Shown here piece by piece: positions 8,464 to 19,129 of a stretch of DNA of 64,000 bases. Both the position numbers and the translations under genes were made by a program. Every line of letters begins with the position of its first letter. Positions within the stretch are counted from its first letter, which is position 1. Source of the stretch: PALSA-911 sp963743035 (GTDB taxonomy: Bacteria > Pseudomonadota > Alphaproteobacteria > Acetobacterales > Acetobacteraceae); assembly GCA_963743035.1 (NCBI GenBank), contig CAVUOB010000002.1, positions 1 to 64,000 of the forward strand. Direction: 5' to 3'. The notes beneath the pieces were generated by a model. That model was not told the origin of the DNA. It was given only the letters and a program-made list of their open reading frames with translations, and ran no database searches.

Positions 8464-10480
8464 CTAGCCCTCCTTGCTGGTGATGAAGGTCTCGACGGGC
8501 GTGAAGCCGGCGAGGTCGAAGGAGTGCAGGCTGCTGCCGTCGGGGCGGGTTTCGAGCGGTTGAAAACCGAGTTTGGCGTAATGCTCGCGGACCATGCCGT
8601 TCTTCTTGGTCGGCCGGTACTCGCCGAGCAGGCGCCGGGCGCCGAGGGCGGTGGCCTGGGCGGCGAGCAGGTTCATGGTTGCCTGCTCGACCTGCCGGCC
8701 CAGGACGCGGCAGCTCATCAGCCAGGTGTCGATCAGCAGGTCGTCGGTGCCGGCCAGCATGCGGCCGATGAGGATGGCGATGATGCCGTTGTCGCCGAAC
8801 GCGTCCAGCAGGCGGAGCTGCAGGCCGAAGGCGCGGTTGTCGGCCATCACCGCCAGCACCTCGTCCTCGGTGGTGCGGCGGGTGGTCAGGTTGAACTGGT
8901 TGGTCTTGTTGATCAGCTGCACGATGCGCTGCAGGCCGGTGCGGTCGAACGGGCGGTGGAGCAGCTCCATCCCGAGGCCGCGCAGGTAGCTCGCCATGTC
9001 GGTGCCCCCGGCTGTCGTCAGCGACGCGCGCAGCACCTCGCGGCGGATGTTGCCCTGGTACTGGACCGAGCGCTCGCGGTCCTCCCTGGTCACCGCCAGG
9101 CCCTCGAAATACCCGGCATCGGCCAGGCACGGCACCACCCAGGCCGGGTCCTCGGGGATTTCCGGCACCGCGACCATCGGCAGCTCGCGGCGGATCAGGG
9201 CGCGCTCGGCCGGGTTGTCGTCGACGAAGACCATGGCGTCCAGCCCGATGCTCAGGCTGTGGGCGATGGCGCGCAGATTGGTGGCCTTGTCCTGCCAGTT
9301 GGCCATGAAGCTGGCGATGTCCATGCGCCTGAGCAGCATGTCCGGATGGCGCTCGAACGGTTCCACGCGCGTTGGCCTCGTCGTTCTTCGAGCAGACGGC
9401 GAGGATGACGCCGCGGCTTGCCTGCTCGCGGGCATAGTCCTGCATGGCGGCGAAGGCCTCGCCGAGCGGGCTGCCCTGGCCGAGCACGATGCCGTCCATG
9501 CCGTCATCGCCGATCACCCCGCCCCAGAGCGTGTTGTCGAGGTCGAGCACCAGGCATTTTTTCGCCAGGCCCTGCCGGGCGGCGACGAGGCGGCCGACCA
9601 GCTCGCCATACATGGGCGCGGCCGGCAGGGTGATCTCCTGCTTGGAGCGGTGCCACAGCCCGGCATCGTGCCAGGCCGTCAGGCCGTCGCGCGCGGCGCG
9701 GTCGTCGAGGGCCAGCAGATCGACGCCGGCGGCATCGGCCATCGGGCGCAGTTCGGCGTTCAGCCGGGCGATGAAGCGGGCGCGCGAGCCGGGCAGGCGA
9801 TGCTCGTTGCCGCCGAGCAAGGGCGGGTGCACCGGCAGGGCGGTCTGCTGGATCACCGGGCACTGGAACGCCGTGCGCGCGAGATGCCAGCAATGGGCGA
9901 GCCGGTCGCGGATCTGCGCGAAGGCGGCCTCCGCGTCCTCGGCGTCCAGGCCGGCATGCACGCCGGCGGCCAGATGCGCGGCGTCCAGCGCCAGCAGGAC
10001 CAGGTTCGGGCGGAAGGCGTGCAGGGCGGAGGCGGGGTCCTCCAGTTCCTGGCGGTACTGGCCGTAATCGTTCTCGTAGGTGTCGATCCAGATGCCCCGG
10101 CGCAGGCCGGCGACGCGAATGGCGGGGAGCAGGTGGGACAGGGTGGAGGAGCCGAGCACGGCCAGGCGGACCGGCCGGGTGGCCAGATCGGGCGGCCCGG
10201 ACTGCCCGGATTCGTGGGAGAACAGGGACTGCACCGCCGCGTCGAGCGCATTGGTGGCGGTGAAGTCGAGGCGCGTATTGGCCAGCGCCACCGCCTCGTC
10301 CCAGGCCGCTTCCGAGGCGTCGGTCCGCTCACGCAGGGCCCGCAGCCGCTCGCGCCGCGTCGCATCGGTGGGGAGCCAGTGCAGCTGGGTCACGGTGTCG
10401 CTGGGGCCTTGTCCTGTGGTCGTCGGCGATCGGTCTGGCTGGCGTGACCCCGTGCAGCCGGGAGCGGCCGGCACCGTCAT
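8464..10480 (-). CDS. FkbH-like HAD/acetyltransferase-fold protein, frameshifted
   Basis: FkbH-family proteins pair a HAD-type domain that activates a three-carbon unit with a GNAT-like domain. Here residues ~1-300 include an SGNH-like start (RLAVLGSSTLSH). The HAD motif KCLVLDLDNTLWGGVIGDDG follows, then VILAVCSKNDEANA. At about 9366-9372 (GCGCGTGG on the minus strand) the frame shifts by one extra base, and the protein resumes as EPFERHPDMLLRRMDIASFM through the GNAT-like tail REHYAKLGFQPLETR, ending at 8464. Removing one base gives 671 residues, a normal family length. As written, the upstream frame stays open and runs through into the next gene, making an artificial 1411-codon ORF. It is probably part of the same glycan or modified-sugar operon. 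Confidence 0.82.
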
Positions 10481-11191
10481 GCACCATCGAACCGCCTGCG
10501 ATCAATGACCCCCGCTGGGGCCCCTAGCTGGCCGGCGCCGCGGCATGGTTTCCATGACGCGCGGATTACATTTCGACTCCGAACATGTTACGAAATCTTT
10601 GTGTATGTATCCGATTTAATGGCGGGGCGGGCCATGAAAATGGGGCGCGCCGTCCGGCGGAGGCGGCGTTGGCGGGCGGGGCGGCATGGCCGGCGAGGGG
10701 CTGGCGTTCCTTCCCGGCGGCGACTCGGTATTCTCAGAAAGCCGGGATTTTTATAGAGCCGGGTGGGCAATCCGTTTCGTATACGTTCATTTTCCCGTGC
10801 GGATGGCAAGGGCGGCGAAAGGGGGCCGGTTTTTCGCTGCAAAAACCTCCTTTTTCCCAATCGGCAGAGTTCGGTCGATTGGGCGGGGCGAGCGCGGCGG
10901 ACTTGACTGGTTGCGCACCGAAATATCATCAGCCCTGGGCGTCGGTGGCTATTGGCGTGCCCCGGTATTCTCTGGTAAACGTGCCGTGAGCGAGTGCCTT
11001 TGCATGCGATTTCGATCGCGGCGGAGGCTTCGCTTGCGGGTTGATGAAACCCGGTGATACCTATCCGAATTAGATTTGCGTATGTTACCGAGAATTAAAC
11101 TTCCTCAGAATTCGACGTGGCTTAGGGTGTTCCGACAGGTTTGACCGGGATCGGAATTCCAGATGTCACGGAATAAGTGGAGAGCAGCATA
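10481..11191. other. Non-coding interval upstream of the RTX gene
   Basis: About 710 bp between the divergent FkbH-like and RTX-like genes, with no ORF that looks coding. It should hold both promoters. The part from about 11040 to 11110 is locally AT-rich and includes a small hairpin (CGGGTT-GATGA-AACCCG). I cannot assign a specific promoter or operator. Confidence 0.6.
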
Positions 11192-12539
11192 ATGGCGGTT
11201 TCTGTTACAGTCCCAGGCGCGGGCGGTAGTTCATTATCCCTTTCCACGACCGGGCAGGCCAACCAATCCGTCACCCAGACCGTGAGCAATCTGCTCGCGG
11301 CGGCGCAGACCGGCGGAACCCTGTTTGTCCAGGACTTCACCGGCGGCACGCCGCCGGCCCCCACGGCCGGGTACGTGAACCTGCTGACGGATACGCTGGC
11401 GAGCGCGTCGTACGTCCTGCCCACCGGCTATCAGGCCCTGGCGATCGGTGACGGCGTCAGCGCGACGGTAACCGGCACCGCCGGTGCCGCGATCACGGCC
11501 GGCACCACCACGCAGCTGACCTATACCGGCGTGGCCGGCAACCAGACCGTCTCGGGCGCGGGTTCCTCCGATATCGTCCTTCCGGTCGGCGCGACCGCGC
11601 TGATCGCGATCGGCGGCATCGGAACCGTTGCCAGCGCGGGCAACCATTCGACGATCCTCGGCGGCAGCGGCACGCTGAACGTGATCGAGACGGGATCGCA
11701 CGACTGGATCGCGTCCGGCTACGACACCGCCGGCGGCCATCCGGGGGCGCTGAATGTCACCAGCTCCGGGTCCAGCAACATCATCCTGAGCGGGCCGGGC
11801 AATCTGAACGTCGTCGAAAGCGGCTCGAACGATACCATCATCGGCAATGTCGGTTCGTCCGGCGCCGGGGCGGCCACGATCAATGCGGCCGGGTCCAGCA
11901 ACCTGACGGTGTTCGACGGAACGTCCAGCCTGAATTTCGTCGGCGGGGCGGGCAGTGCCACGATCGTCGGCGCGTCCGGCGCCAATGAAAGCATCGTCGG
12001 CGGCAGCGGCGGCCTGGTCATCGGCAGCGCGGGCGGCCAGGCCACGGTCCAGGGCGGCACGGGCGGCGCCACCCTGTTCGGCTCGGCCGGCGGCAAGTCG
12101 GTACTACACGGGCTCGCTCGGCAGCGCCACGTTCGTCGCCGGGGCCGGCAACGAGACCCTGAGCGCGGCAGGCTCCAGCACCAACAACATCTTCTGGGGC
12201 GGGACCGGCGCGGCTTCGATGGTCGGCGGCGCCGGCAATGACACGCTGGTGGCCGGCAGCGGCTCCAGCACGCTTGTCGGCGGGTCCGGGGCGGATAACT
12301 TCGTGTTCTTCCACTCCGTGCTGGCCGGGCACAGCGTTGCCGATATCATCACGGATTTCTCCACGACCCAGGACGGCGTGATCCTGTCCGGCTATTCGGC
12401 GACGGAGGCTTCCCACGCCATCGCGACCGCCAGCAGCATCGGCGGGTCCACCACGCTGACGCTTTCCGACAACACCCAGATCACTTTCCTGGGCATCAGC
12501 AGCGCCAGCAACCTGACCGGCCGGATCATCTCCGGCTAG
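11192..12539 (+). CDS. Glycine-rich RTX-like beta-roll protein, frameshifted
   Basis: The start ATG at 11192 follows AGTGGAGAG. The first ~130 residues are Ser/Thr/Gly/Ala-rich, followed by many short repeats of the form GGSGTLNV, AGSSNLTVF, GGAGSATIVGA and GGSGGLVIG. The frame shifts by one base at 12098-12104 (TCGGTACTAC) and resumes as YYTGSLGSATFVAGAGNETL. The C-terminus (GGSGADNFVFFHSVLAGH, then DIITDFS) matches the end of many type-I-secreted RTX/serralysin-like proteins. Corrected length is 448 residues. It is likely secreted, with Ca-binding or adhesive properties by family analogy. No type I secretion genes are in the window. Neighbouring glycosyltransferases may modify it (speculative). 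Confidence 0.72.
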
Positions 12540-12656
12540 CGCACGCCCGATACGGGGCCAGGTCCGAGAGTTTGCCTGGCCCGTTCGTGACATCGCCAGG
12601 CAGCCATGGGCGGGATCATTCCCCGCCTGTGGCTGTTTTCACGTGTGGCCCTGGGC

Positions 12657-12685
12657 CGCTTTCACGCGGAGTGAAAGTGATCTGA
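12657..12685. repeat. Interspersed palindromic element, copy 1
   Basis: CGCTTTCAC, loop GCGGA, then GTGAAAGTG followed by ATCTG. The same sequence with two base changes occurs at 60942-60970. Here it lies between the ends of the convergent RTX and methyltransferase genes and could also act as a terminator-like hairpin. Confidence 0.7.
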
Positions 12686-12766
12686 TCAAGTCTTGCGAGC
12701 AATTTCACGGCCTGGAGAGGGCGCTTCGCGATTCCGGTCAGGCTAAGTTGTTCGTTAAACCAACGG

Positions 12767-13786
12767 CTAGGGCAGCCGGCCCCGGAATTTTCGCAGCAAG
12801 GAGCGCATGCCCGTCGCCGGGGGTGGCGGGTTGGCAAAGATGTCCGGCGCGGCGTCCATCTCCACATCCGCCTCCACGTCCGCCTCCACGGGCGCCGATG
12901 GCGGCGCGGGTTCGCCCGGCAGGCCGGCGAGGGCGAGGTCGATCTGCTCGCGTGTTTCCAGGAATTGCTGTCGCAACAGGTCCAGGCGCTCGGTTTGCAA
13001 CGCGGCGGCATTCTCGTAGCTTGCCGTGCCGCGGCGCAGGAACACGAAGAACTCGAACGAATACGGGCCCTGCACCTTGTCCACCTGCCAGTCGATGGCG
13101 CCGAGCTGGCCGAGTTCGAGTATCGCCAGGGCGAAGCAGGCGGGGGTGAACCGCCAGGCGTGGTAGTCCGCATAGGGCGCGGCCGGATCGTCGCGGAACC
13201 GGGACAGGGATGCGGCGGCGGCGGAGAAGCTGTCGATGAATTGCGGCGTGCCCGATTGCTGCGACCGGTCCCATCCGAGCGCGCCGTCCAGGGTCACGGC
13301 ATAGGCGACGTGATCCCAGGCCGCGCGCAGCGAATGGCGCGTGCGCCGGGCGGCATGGGCTTCCAGCAACTCCCCGGTCGTGGTGGCGGGGCGGAAATAG
13401 TCGAAGCAGAACCGCCGGTCCGGCACGGCGAGCGCGATCGTGCCGTTGGGCGCGAGCAGCCGCTCGGCGGAGTTCAGGAAGCCGACGAAATCGGTCGTGT
13501 GCTCGATCATGTGGCTGGCGATCAGCCGGTCGAAGCGTCCGTGCCATTGCGGGGGAATGGCATCGTGCAGCGCGCCCTCCCGCCAGATCCAGTCGACCGG
13601 CTCGATGACGGCAAGATCGACGTCCGCCTGCGCATATTTGGCCTGCAGCTCCTCGCGCGTGGCGTGGTCCACGATCTGCGTGGTCCAGCCATCGGCCTTC
13701 GGCGCGACCGGGTTGTAGCTGGGCCCGATCTCCAGGATCCGGCTGGACCGGTCGGAGGAGCCCAGAAGCCGCGCCTTTCTATCCAT
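12767..13786 (-). CDS. SAM-dependent methyltransferase of a glycan locus
   Basis: A 339-residue protein from the ATG at 13786 (MDRKARLLG); an in-frame GTG at 13834 would add 16 residues. SAM-binding motif I is RILEIGPSYNPVAP near residues 15-28. The later motif RLIASHMIEHTTDFVGFL followed by LLAPNGTIALAVPDRRFCFD is typical of class I methyltransferases linked to polysaccharide clusters. The C-terminal ~60 residues are low-complexity, with a duplicated EADVEADVEMD stretch and prolines. It lies 76 bp downstream of the methyltransferase/glycosyltransferase gene on the same strand and is probably cotranscribed. The acceptor is unknown. Confidence 0.75.
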   Translation of the reverse strand: MDRKARLLGSSDRSSRILEIGPSYNPVAPKADGWTTQIVDHATREELQAKYAQADVDLAVIEPVDWIWREGALHDAIPPQWHGRFDRLIASHMIEHTTDFVGFLNSAERLLAPNGTIALAVPDRRFCFDYFRPATTTGELLEAHAARRTRHSLRAAWDHVAYAVTLDGALGWDRSQQSGTPQFIDSFSAAAASLSRFRDDPAAPYADYHAWRFTPACFALAILELGQLGAIDWQVDKVQGPYSFEFFVFLRRGTASYENAAALQTERLDLLRQQFLETREQIDLALAGLPGEPAPPSAPVEADVEADVEMDAAPDIFANPPPPATGMRSLLRKFRGRLP

Positions 13787-13862
13787 CAGCCGGATGATCC
13801 TTCTCTCGTCCGGGGCATGCGGACATGCCGTCACGCAGGCCCCGGTGTTCTAATGGAGTGTT

Positions 13863-15680
13863 CTAACGCAGGACGCGCCGCGTCAGCGGCCGCATGCCGA
13901 TCTTCAGGCAGAGCAGCGGCCGCGCCAGGGACGGGAACCGCAGCAACGGCAGGATCGGCGCCAGGAAGACGCGGACCCGCAGCCGGTGCAAGCCGGTGAC
14001 GAAACGAAGATCCTGCCACGCGGTCTGGATCTGCTCGGCGGTGCCTTCGCGCAGGGCGAGCGTGTATTCCCGGATGATCCAGGGCAGGAAGCGCGGCGCC
14101 AGGCAATCGCGGGCGTAGTAGCGCCCGCGCCGCGGGTCGTCCGGAAACAGCGCGAGCAGCTTGCGCAGGTAGATCATCCGGCTGCGCGCCATGCGCGGCG
14201 AATAGGAGGAGCTTTCGGTGTACTGCCGCCAGCGGGCCAGGGATTCGTGGACGAACACGTTGTCGTAGCCGGCGCGGAACAGCCGCAGAAAGAAGTCGTC
14301 ATCCTCATAGCCCGACAGAAGCTCATCGAAGCCGCCGACCGCGAGGAACGCCTTGCGGGAGAACAGGCAGGCGGTCGGGACGACGAACATGTCGGCCCTC
14401 AGGCATTCGACGAGATCGCGCTTCGGATGCGGCCCCGGGGTGCGGTGGATCAGCCCGTAGGACACCATGTTGTTGTCCCGGTCGATCTCGTCGAGGTTGC
14501 TGTAGACCCAGCCCAGCTCCGACTGGCGCGGTTCCAGGAACGGCTGGACCAGTTCTTCCAGGTGATGCGGGTACCAGACGTCATCCTGGTCCAGCAGGGC
14601 GATCAGCTCGCTGGTAGATTGCGTGATGCCGTGGTTGCGGGCCGCGGACTGGCCGGCATTCGGTTGGCGGATCAGCGTGATCGGGTGATCGGCCGCCAGG
14701 CGCTCGACGATGGCGGGGCCGTCATCCTTCGAGCCGTCATCGACGACGATGATCTCGGCCGGAGCGAGCGTCTGATCGAGCACGCTGCGCAATGCCTGTT
14801 CGATGAACGGGCCGCCGTTGTACAGCGGAATGACGACGCCGATCCGGGGCATCCCCGGGCCGCCGGTGCCCCAATGCTTCCCCTTTGGGCGCTTCCCCTC
14901 TGGGTGCTTCCCCGCTGACGGAAGCCGGCCGGCGCCTGCCGGCGCGGACCAGTCGGTGCCCAGCATCGCGAAGCGCTCGCGCAGCCTTGCCGCTTCCGTG
15001 CCGCGCAGATTGCAGAGGGCGACGATATCGTCCGGCACATTGGCCCCGACGGCCAGCACGCCGAGACCGGAGGCGTGCGGGAACTCGAAACCGGGGTAGC
15101 GCCCGGCCAATTCGCGCCAGAACTGCCAGACGCCGAAGCCGGGGAGGTTCGTGCCGGTGTCATGAACCAGGACCACCGCGCGGTCGGACAGCTTGGGCAG
15201 CCAGTGCTCGAAATCATGCCGGACCGAGGCGTAGGAGGGCTCGCCGTCGATATGCAGGAGATCGATGCTGCCATCCGCGAACCGGCTGCGCGCCGCGTCG
15301 GAGCTGGCCCGCGTCAGTGTGGAGAAGGCGCTGTAACGGGATGCGTGAAAGGACTGGAAATCCTCGCCGGAGTCGTCGCCGCGCGAGCCGGGCCGGGGAT
15401 CGCCATGCCGTGTGTCGATCGCATGGGCGCGTGTCGGCAGGCCCTGCGTCTGAATGGCGTCGCAGAAGCCGGCATAGGAAACGCCGTCATGGGTTCCGAG
15501 CTCGACCAGCACCGACGGGCGAAGCGCGCCGACGATCCAGCGGGCGAAGGGCAGATGCCCGTACCAGGGGCTGTCCACGCCGATGCGGGTCGGGGCGGCG
15601 AAGACCGAATCGAGACGGGGATCGTTCAGAATCGCCAGAGTGTTATCTGTTCGACTGTTATTCGACGCCAAGCCAATCAT
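13863..15680 (-). CDS. Bifunctional methyltransferase + family 2 glycosyltransferase
   Basis: 605 residues. Residues ~1-245 form a methyltransferase-like domain (SVLVELGTHDGVSYAGF, then DLLHIDGEPSYASVRHDFE). Residues ~275-520 are a GT2 domain starting MPRIGVVIPLYNGGPFIEQA with the key acidic segment LIALLDQDDVWYP. The domains are joined by a linker of three 5-residue repeats (GKHPE/GKRPK/GKHWG) encoded by a 15-bp tandem repeat. The start ATG at 15680 follows CAGGA. It likely adds and modifies sugars on a surface polymer together with 12767-13786. Confidence 0.82.
   Translation of the reverse strand: MIGLASNNSRTDNTLAILNDPRLDSVFAAPTRIGVDSPWYGHLPFARWIVGALRPSVLVELGTHDGVSYAGFCDAIQTQGLPTRAHAIDTRHGDPRPGSRGDDSGEDFQSFHASRYSAFSTLTRASSDAARSRFADGSIDLLHIDGEPSYASVRHDFEHWLPKLSDRAVVLVHDTGTNLPGFGVWQFWRELAGRYPGFEFPHASGLGVLAVGANVPDDIVALCNLRGTEAARLRERFAMLGTDWSAPAGAGRLPSAGKHPEGKRPKGKHWGTGGPGMPRIGVVIPLYNGGPFIEQALRSVLDQTLAPAEIIVVDDGSKDDGPAIVERLAADHPITLIRQPNAGQSAARNHGITQSTSELIALLDQDDVWYPHHLEELVQPFLEPRQSELGWVYSNLDEIDRDNNMVSYGLIHRTPGPHPKRDLVECLRADMFVVPTACLFSRKAFLAVGGFDELLSGYEDDDFFLRLFRAGYDNVFVHESLARWRQYTESSSYSPRMARSRMIYLRKLLALFPDDPRRGRYYARDCLAPRFLPWIIREYTLALREGTAEQIQTAWQDLRFVTGLHRLRVRVFLAPILPLLRFPSLARPLLCLKIGMRPLTRRVLR
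14875..14919 (-). repeat. 15-bp tandem repeat, three units, in the linker of the MT-GT gene
   Basis: The plus-strand units are TGCTTCCCCTTTGGG, CGCTTCCCCTCTGGG and TGCTTCCCCGCTGAC. The period is a multiple of three, so the array extends the interdomain linker without breaking the frame. Confidence 0.75.
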
Positions 15681-15896
15681 GCACTGTCCTGAGGTGTTGG
15701 TCCGATGCGCACCAGACGATGCCCAATGGGCGCCGTCCCCGGTATTCCATCGACAGGTGGCGGGATCGCTTCCCCTCGACGACGCATCGTGCGCATCATA
15801 GAGTGTTCAACTAACGCTGACGATGCACACAATCTTGCGCGGTCGATTGCAGCGAAATATGGCCCGAAAAGTGGCCGAACACAGGGAGACTAGGAC

Positions 15897-17166
15897 ATGA
15901 CGATGACGCGTCGATTCGCGATCGGACGTCGTTCGGGTACTCAGGGCCGCGGTGAGCGTCGGGGCCGTTACAGGCGCTTCCCAATTGGGCGCGCCCTTCA
16001 TCCTTTCCGCGCGCGGCGAAGTGCCGATCAAGGTCGGCATGATCAATCCGCTGACCGGCACGCTTTCCGCCCTGGCCCGCACCGAGGTCGAGGGCGCGCA
16101 GTACGGCTTCGATGAAATCAACAAGAAGGGTGGCATTCTCGGCCGGCAGGTTCAGCTTCTGGTGGAGGATTCGAACAACGACGTCGGCACCGGCGTGCAG
16201 AAGGCCAGAAAGCTGTTCGATCGCGACAACATAGATGTGCTGTTCGGGGATGTAAACTCGGCGATTTCTCTGGCACTCGCGCAGGTGTCGGCCCAGCAGG
16301 GCAAGCTGCATATCGTTACCGGCGGGCATTCCGACGCCATTACCGGCAAGGATTGCCATTGGAACGTGTTCCGGGTCTGCAATTCCACGGTGATGGACGC
16401 TTCCGCCATCGCCCAGGTGTTGATGGATAAGCTCGGCAAGAAATGGTTCTTCATGACGCCGGACTACGCCTATGGCCATTCCGTGCAGGAGGCGTTCGAG
16501 AAGAAGCTCAAGGCCGGCGGCGGCAAGTCCGACGGCGTGCTGGCCCCGCTCGGCACCAGTGATTTCTCCGCCTATCTGATCAAGGCGCAGGCGGCGCAGC
16601 CGGATGTGTTGATCTGCCTGATGGGCGGGCAGGACCAGGTGAACTGCCTGAAGCAGTTCGTGCAGTTCGGCCTCAACCAGCGGATGAAGCTCGGCGGCGC
16701 GCTGTTCGAGCTGGAGTCGATCCAGGCGAGCCCGCCGGAGGCGCGGTTCGGCTGGTGGGACATGGAGTGGTACTGGAACCAGCCGAATGTCCCGGGGGTG
16801 AAGGCCTTCGTCGACGGCATCCGCGCCAAGACCGGCAATATCGCCACGGCGCGGCACTGGTTCGCCTATGTCGCCTGCCACTCGATGCTGCTGGCGGCGA
16901 CGAAGGCCAAGAGCCTGGATGGTCTCGCCTTGTCGCGGGCGATGGAGGGGCTGGAATTGCCGCCGGAGGTCGCGATGTCGACGGAGAAGGCCTATTACCG
17001 GGCCGGCGATCATCAGCTGATGAGCGGAGTGCTGGTGGGCGAGGCGCAGAACCCGCCCCCCGGAGGGAACAAGGACGATTTGTTCAAGATCGTCACCACC
17101 GTGCCGGGTGAACAGGCGGCGGGCCCTGCTGCCGATTCCGGCTGCGCCATCAAGTTCCCGGCCTGA
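15897..17166 (+). CDS. ABC transporter substrate-binding protein (branched-chain amino acid/amide type), frameshifted
   Basis: The start ATG at 15897 follows AGGGAGACTAGGAC. The N-terminus MTMTRRFAIGRRS looks like a Tat or Sec signal, but one extra base at 15934-15940 (TCGGGTACTC) shifts the frame. Correcting it gives VLRAAVSVGAVTGASQLG and then the mature protein (EVPIKVGMINPLTGTLSAL), 422 residues. The fold is the Leu/Ile/Val-binding type (Peripla_BP_6), with GILGRQVQLLVEDSNNDV and the family's FFMTPDYAYGHS. The best family resemblance is to urea/short-amide and aromatic-acid binders, so I do not assign a substrate. First gene of the transporter operon. Confidence 0.85.
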
Positions 17167-17183
17167 CGCTGCGCCGATGAACG

Positions 17184-17204
17184 CCCCGGAGGACGCCTCC
17201 GGGG
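17184..17204 (+). terminator. Hairpin between binding-protein and permease genes
   Basis: A perfect 9-bp stem CCCCGGAGG/CCTCCGGGG with a 3-base loop, no U-tract. In this position such hairpins usually stabilise or partly terminate the transcript, so the binding protein is made in excess of the membrane parts. That role is inferred. Confidence 0.65.
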
Positions 17205-17257
17205 TGCCTGCGTGCATGGACGCTTAACCATCCGACAAGAGGGAGAGGTCATCGCCG

Positions 17258-18127
17258 ATGACCCAGCTATTGCTGTTCAACCTCACCAACGGACTGATCA
17301 TCGGCGCCTTCTATGTGCTGATGGCGCTGGGACTGTCGCTGATCCTCAATCTTTCCGGGGTCATCAACTTCGCCCATGGCACGTTCCTGGCCCTTGGCGG
17401 CTACGTCGCCTACACGGTGGAGCCCTATATCGGCTTCTGGGCGGCGCTGCTGGTCGCACCCGTGGTCATCGCCCTGTTCGGCCTGGTGCTGGAGCGGTTC
17501 ATGATCCGCCGGCTGTATGGGCGCGACCCGTTGTACAGCCTGCTGCTGACCTTCGGGCTCGCCTATATCTTCCAGGACTTCATGCGCAGCGTCTGGGGCG
17601 CGAACGGCCTGCCGTTCACCGTGCCGGCCTTCCTGTCGACGCCGCTCAGCTATGATTTCTTCTTCCTGACCGGCTATCGCGTCTTCATGATGGTGGTGGT
17701 CTGCGTCGCCGTCGGCGGGCTGTTCCTGTTCCTGCGCTACACCCGCATGGGCGTGCGCATCCGCGCCGGCACGCTCGATCTGGACACGGTCTCGGTGCTG
17801 GGCGTCAATGTCCGCGGCCTGCGGGCGTTCAATTTCGCGCTCGGCATCTTCCTGGCCGGGCTGTCCGGCGTGCTGGCCGGCGGCCAGCTCAGCCTGCAGC
17901 CGAACATGGGCGACGGGCTGATGATGCCGAGCTTCGTCGCCATCATCGTCGGCGGCGTCGGCAGCCTGCCGGGAACGCTGCTCGGCGGCTTGCTGATCGG
18001 GGTTGCGACCGGGCTGGTGACGGTGTTCTGGCCCTCGGCGTCGGAGGCGGTGATCTACGTCATCATGGCGGTGGTGCTGCTGCTGCGCCCGCGCGGGTTG
18101 ATGGGCGAAGAAGGCATGCTGACATGA
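17258..18127 (+). CDS. livH: Branched-chain-type ABC transporter permease (LivH-like)
   Basis: A 289-residue integral membrane protein with about eight hydrophobic segments. It shows the family signature GLSLILNLSGVINFAHGTF near residues 25-45 and GGVGSLPGTLLGGLLIGV near the C-terminus. The ribosome site GAGGGAGAGG precedes ATG 17258. The stop overlaps the next gene's start (ATGA at 18124). The symbol reflects family only; the substrate is set by the binding protein and is unknown. Confidence 0.9.
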   Translation: MTQLLLFNLTNGLIIGAFYVLMALGLSLILNLSGVINFAHGTFLALGGYVAYTVEPYIGFWAALLVAPVVIALFGLVLERFMIRRLYGRDPLYSLLLTFGLAYIFQDFMRSVWGANGLPFTVPAFLSTPLSYDFFFLTGYRVFMMVVVCVAVGGLFLFLRYTRMGVRIRAGTLDLDTVSVLGVNVRGLRAFNFALGIFLAGLSGVLAGGQLSLQPNMGDGLMMPSFVAIIVGGVGSLPGTLLGGLLIGVATGLVTVFWPSASEAVIYVIMAVVLLLRPRGLMGEEGMLT

Positions 18128-19129
18128 GCGGCCATGTCCAGGCCCGCGAGACCGCGGCAGGCCGTGATGCCAACACGCAACTGCTTCGCCTCGCCGGCAT
18201 CTGGCTGGTGCTGCTGAGCGCGCCGCTGTGGATCGACCATGTGGGCGGCTATACCGCGCTCGGCACAAGGGTGCTGGTGCTGGGGCTGGCGGCGATGTCC
18301 TTCAACCTGCTGCTGGGCTTCACCGGGGTGATGAGCTTCGGCCATGCGGCGTTCTTCGGCCTCGGTGCCTATGGCGCCGGATTTGCGCTGAAGCTGCTGA
18401 CCAACTCCACCCCGCTCGCGGTGCTGTGCGGCACGGTGCTGGGCGGCGTGATCGGCGCCGCGCTGGGCGCGCTGGTGGTGCGCCGGCGCGGCGTCTATTT
18501 CGCCATGGTGACGATCGCCTTCGGCCAGGTGTTCTATTTCATCGCCATCCGCTGGAATTCGGTGACCGGCGGCGATGACGGGTTGCGCGGCTTCTCCCGC
18601 CAGCCATTGCATATCGGTTCCTGGATCGTCGACATCCAGCGCGATGCCACCTTGTACTGACTATTTCGTGCTGGCCTGCTTCGCGCTGGCCACGGTGCTG
18701 ATGGGCATCATCCTGCGCTCGCCGTTCGGCCATACGCTGATCGCCATTCGCGAGAACGAGCGCCGCGCGCGCTTCCTCGGCATTCCGATCGAGCGGCATA
18801 TCTGGCTGGCCTTCGTGCTGTCCTGCGTGTTCGTCGCCATGGCCGGCGCGCTGTATGCCTGCCTGAACGACTTCGCCGACCCCACCAATTTCAACTACAA
18901 CATGTCCGGAACCATCGTGATCATGGCCGTGCTGGGCGGCTTCCGCTCGTTCTGGGGGCCGCTGCTGGGGGCGGCGATCTATGTCGTCATGCAGGATTAT
19001 CTGTCCTCGATGACGCAGAACTGGATGTGGGCGGTCGGCCTGATGTTCGTGCTGGTCGTGCTGTTCTTCCCGCGCGGGCTGCTCGGCGTGTTCGACCGGC
19101 TCGGCAAGCCGGAGGAGGGCGGGCGATGA
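18124..19129 (+). CDS. livM: Branched-chain-type ABC transporter permease (LivM-like), frameshifted
   Basis: It overlaps livH by ATGA. The first 178 codons read through MSFNLLLGFTGVMSFGHAAFF and stop after DATLY at 18658-18660. The second half continues in another frame as YFVLACFALATVLMGIILRSP and ends at 19129. One extra base around 18653-18662 (TTGTACTGAC) explains it, and the corrected length of 334 residues is normal for LivM. Without correction the transporter would lack a complete second permease. Confidence 0.88.

Noticed and set aside
7942..9408. Long plus-strand open frame of 488 codons
   Set aside because: It lies antisense to the FkbH-like and TPR/GT2 genes, which have clear family motifs; long antisense frames are expected in GC-rich DNA.
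11500..12300. Short repeated GGC/GGCAGC-type units resembling a repeat array
   Set aside because: They encode glycine-rich RTX repeats in frame, are irregular in spacing and have no unique spacers, so not a CRISPR or non-coding array.
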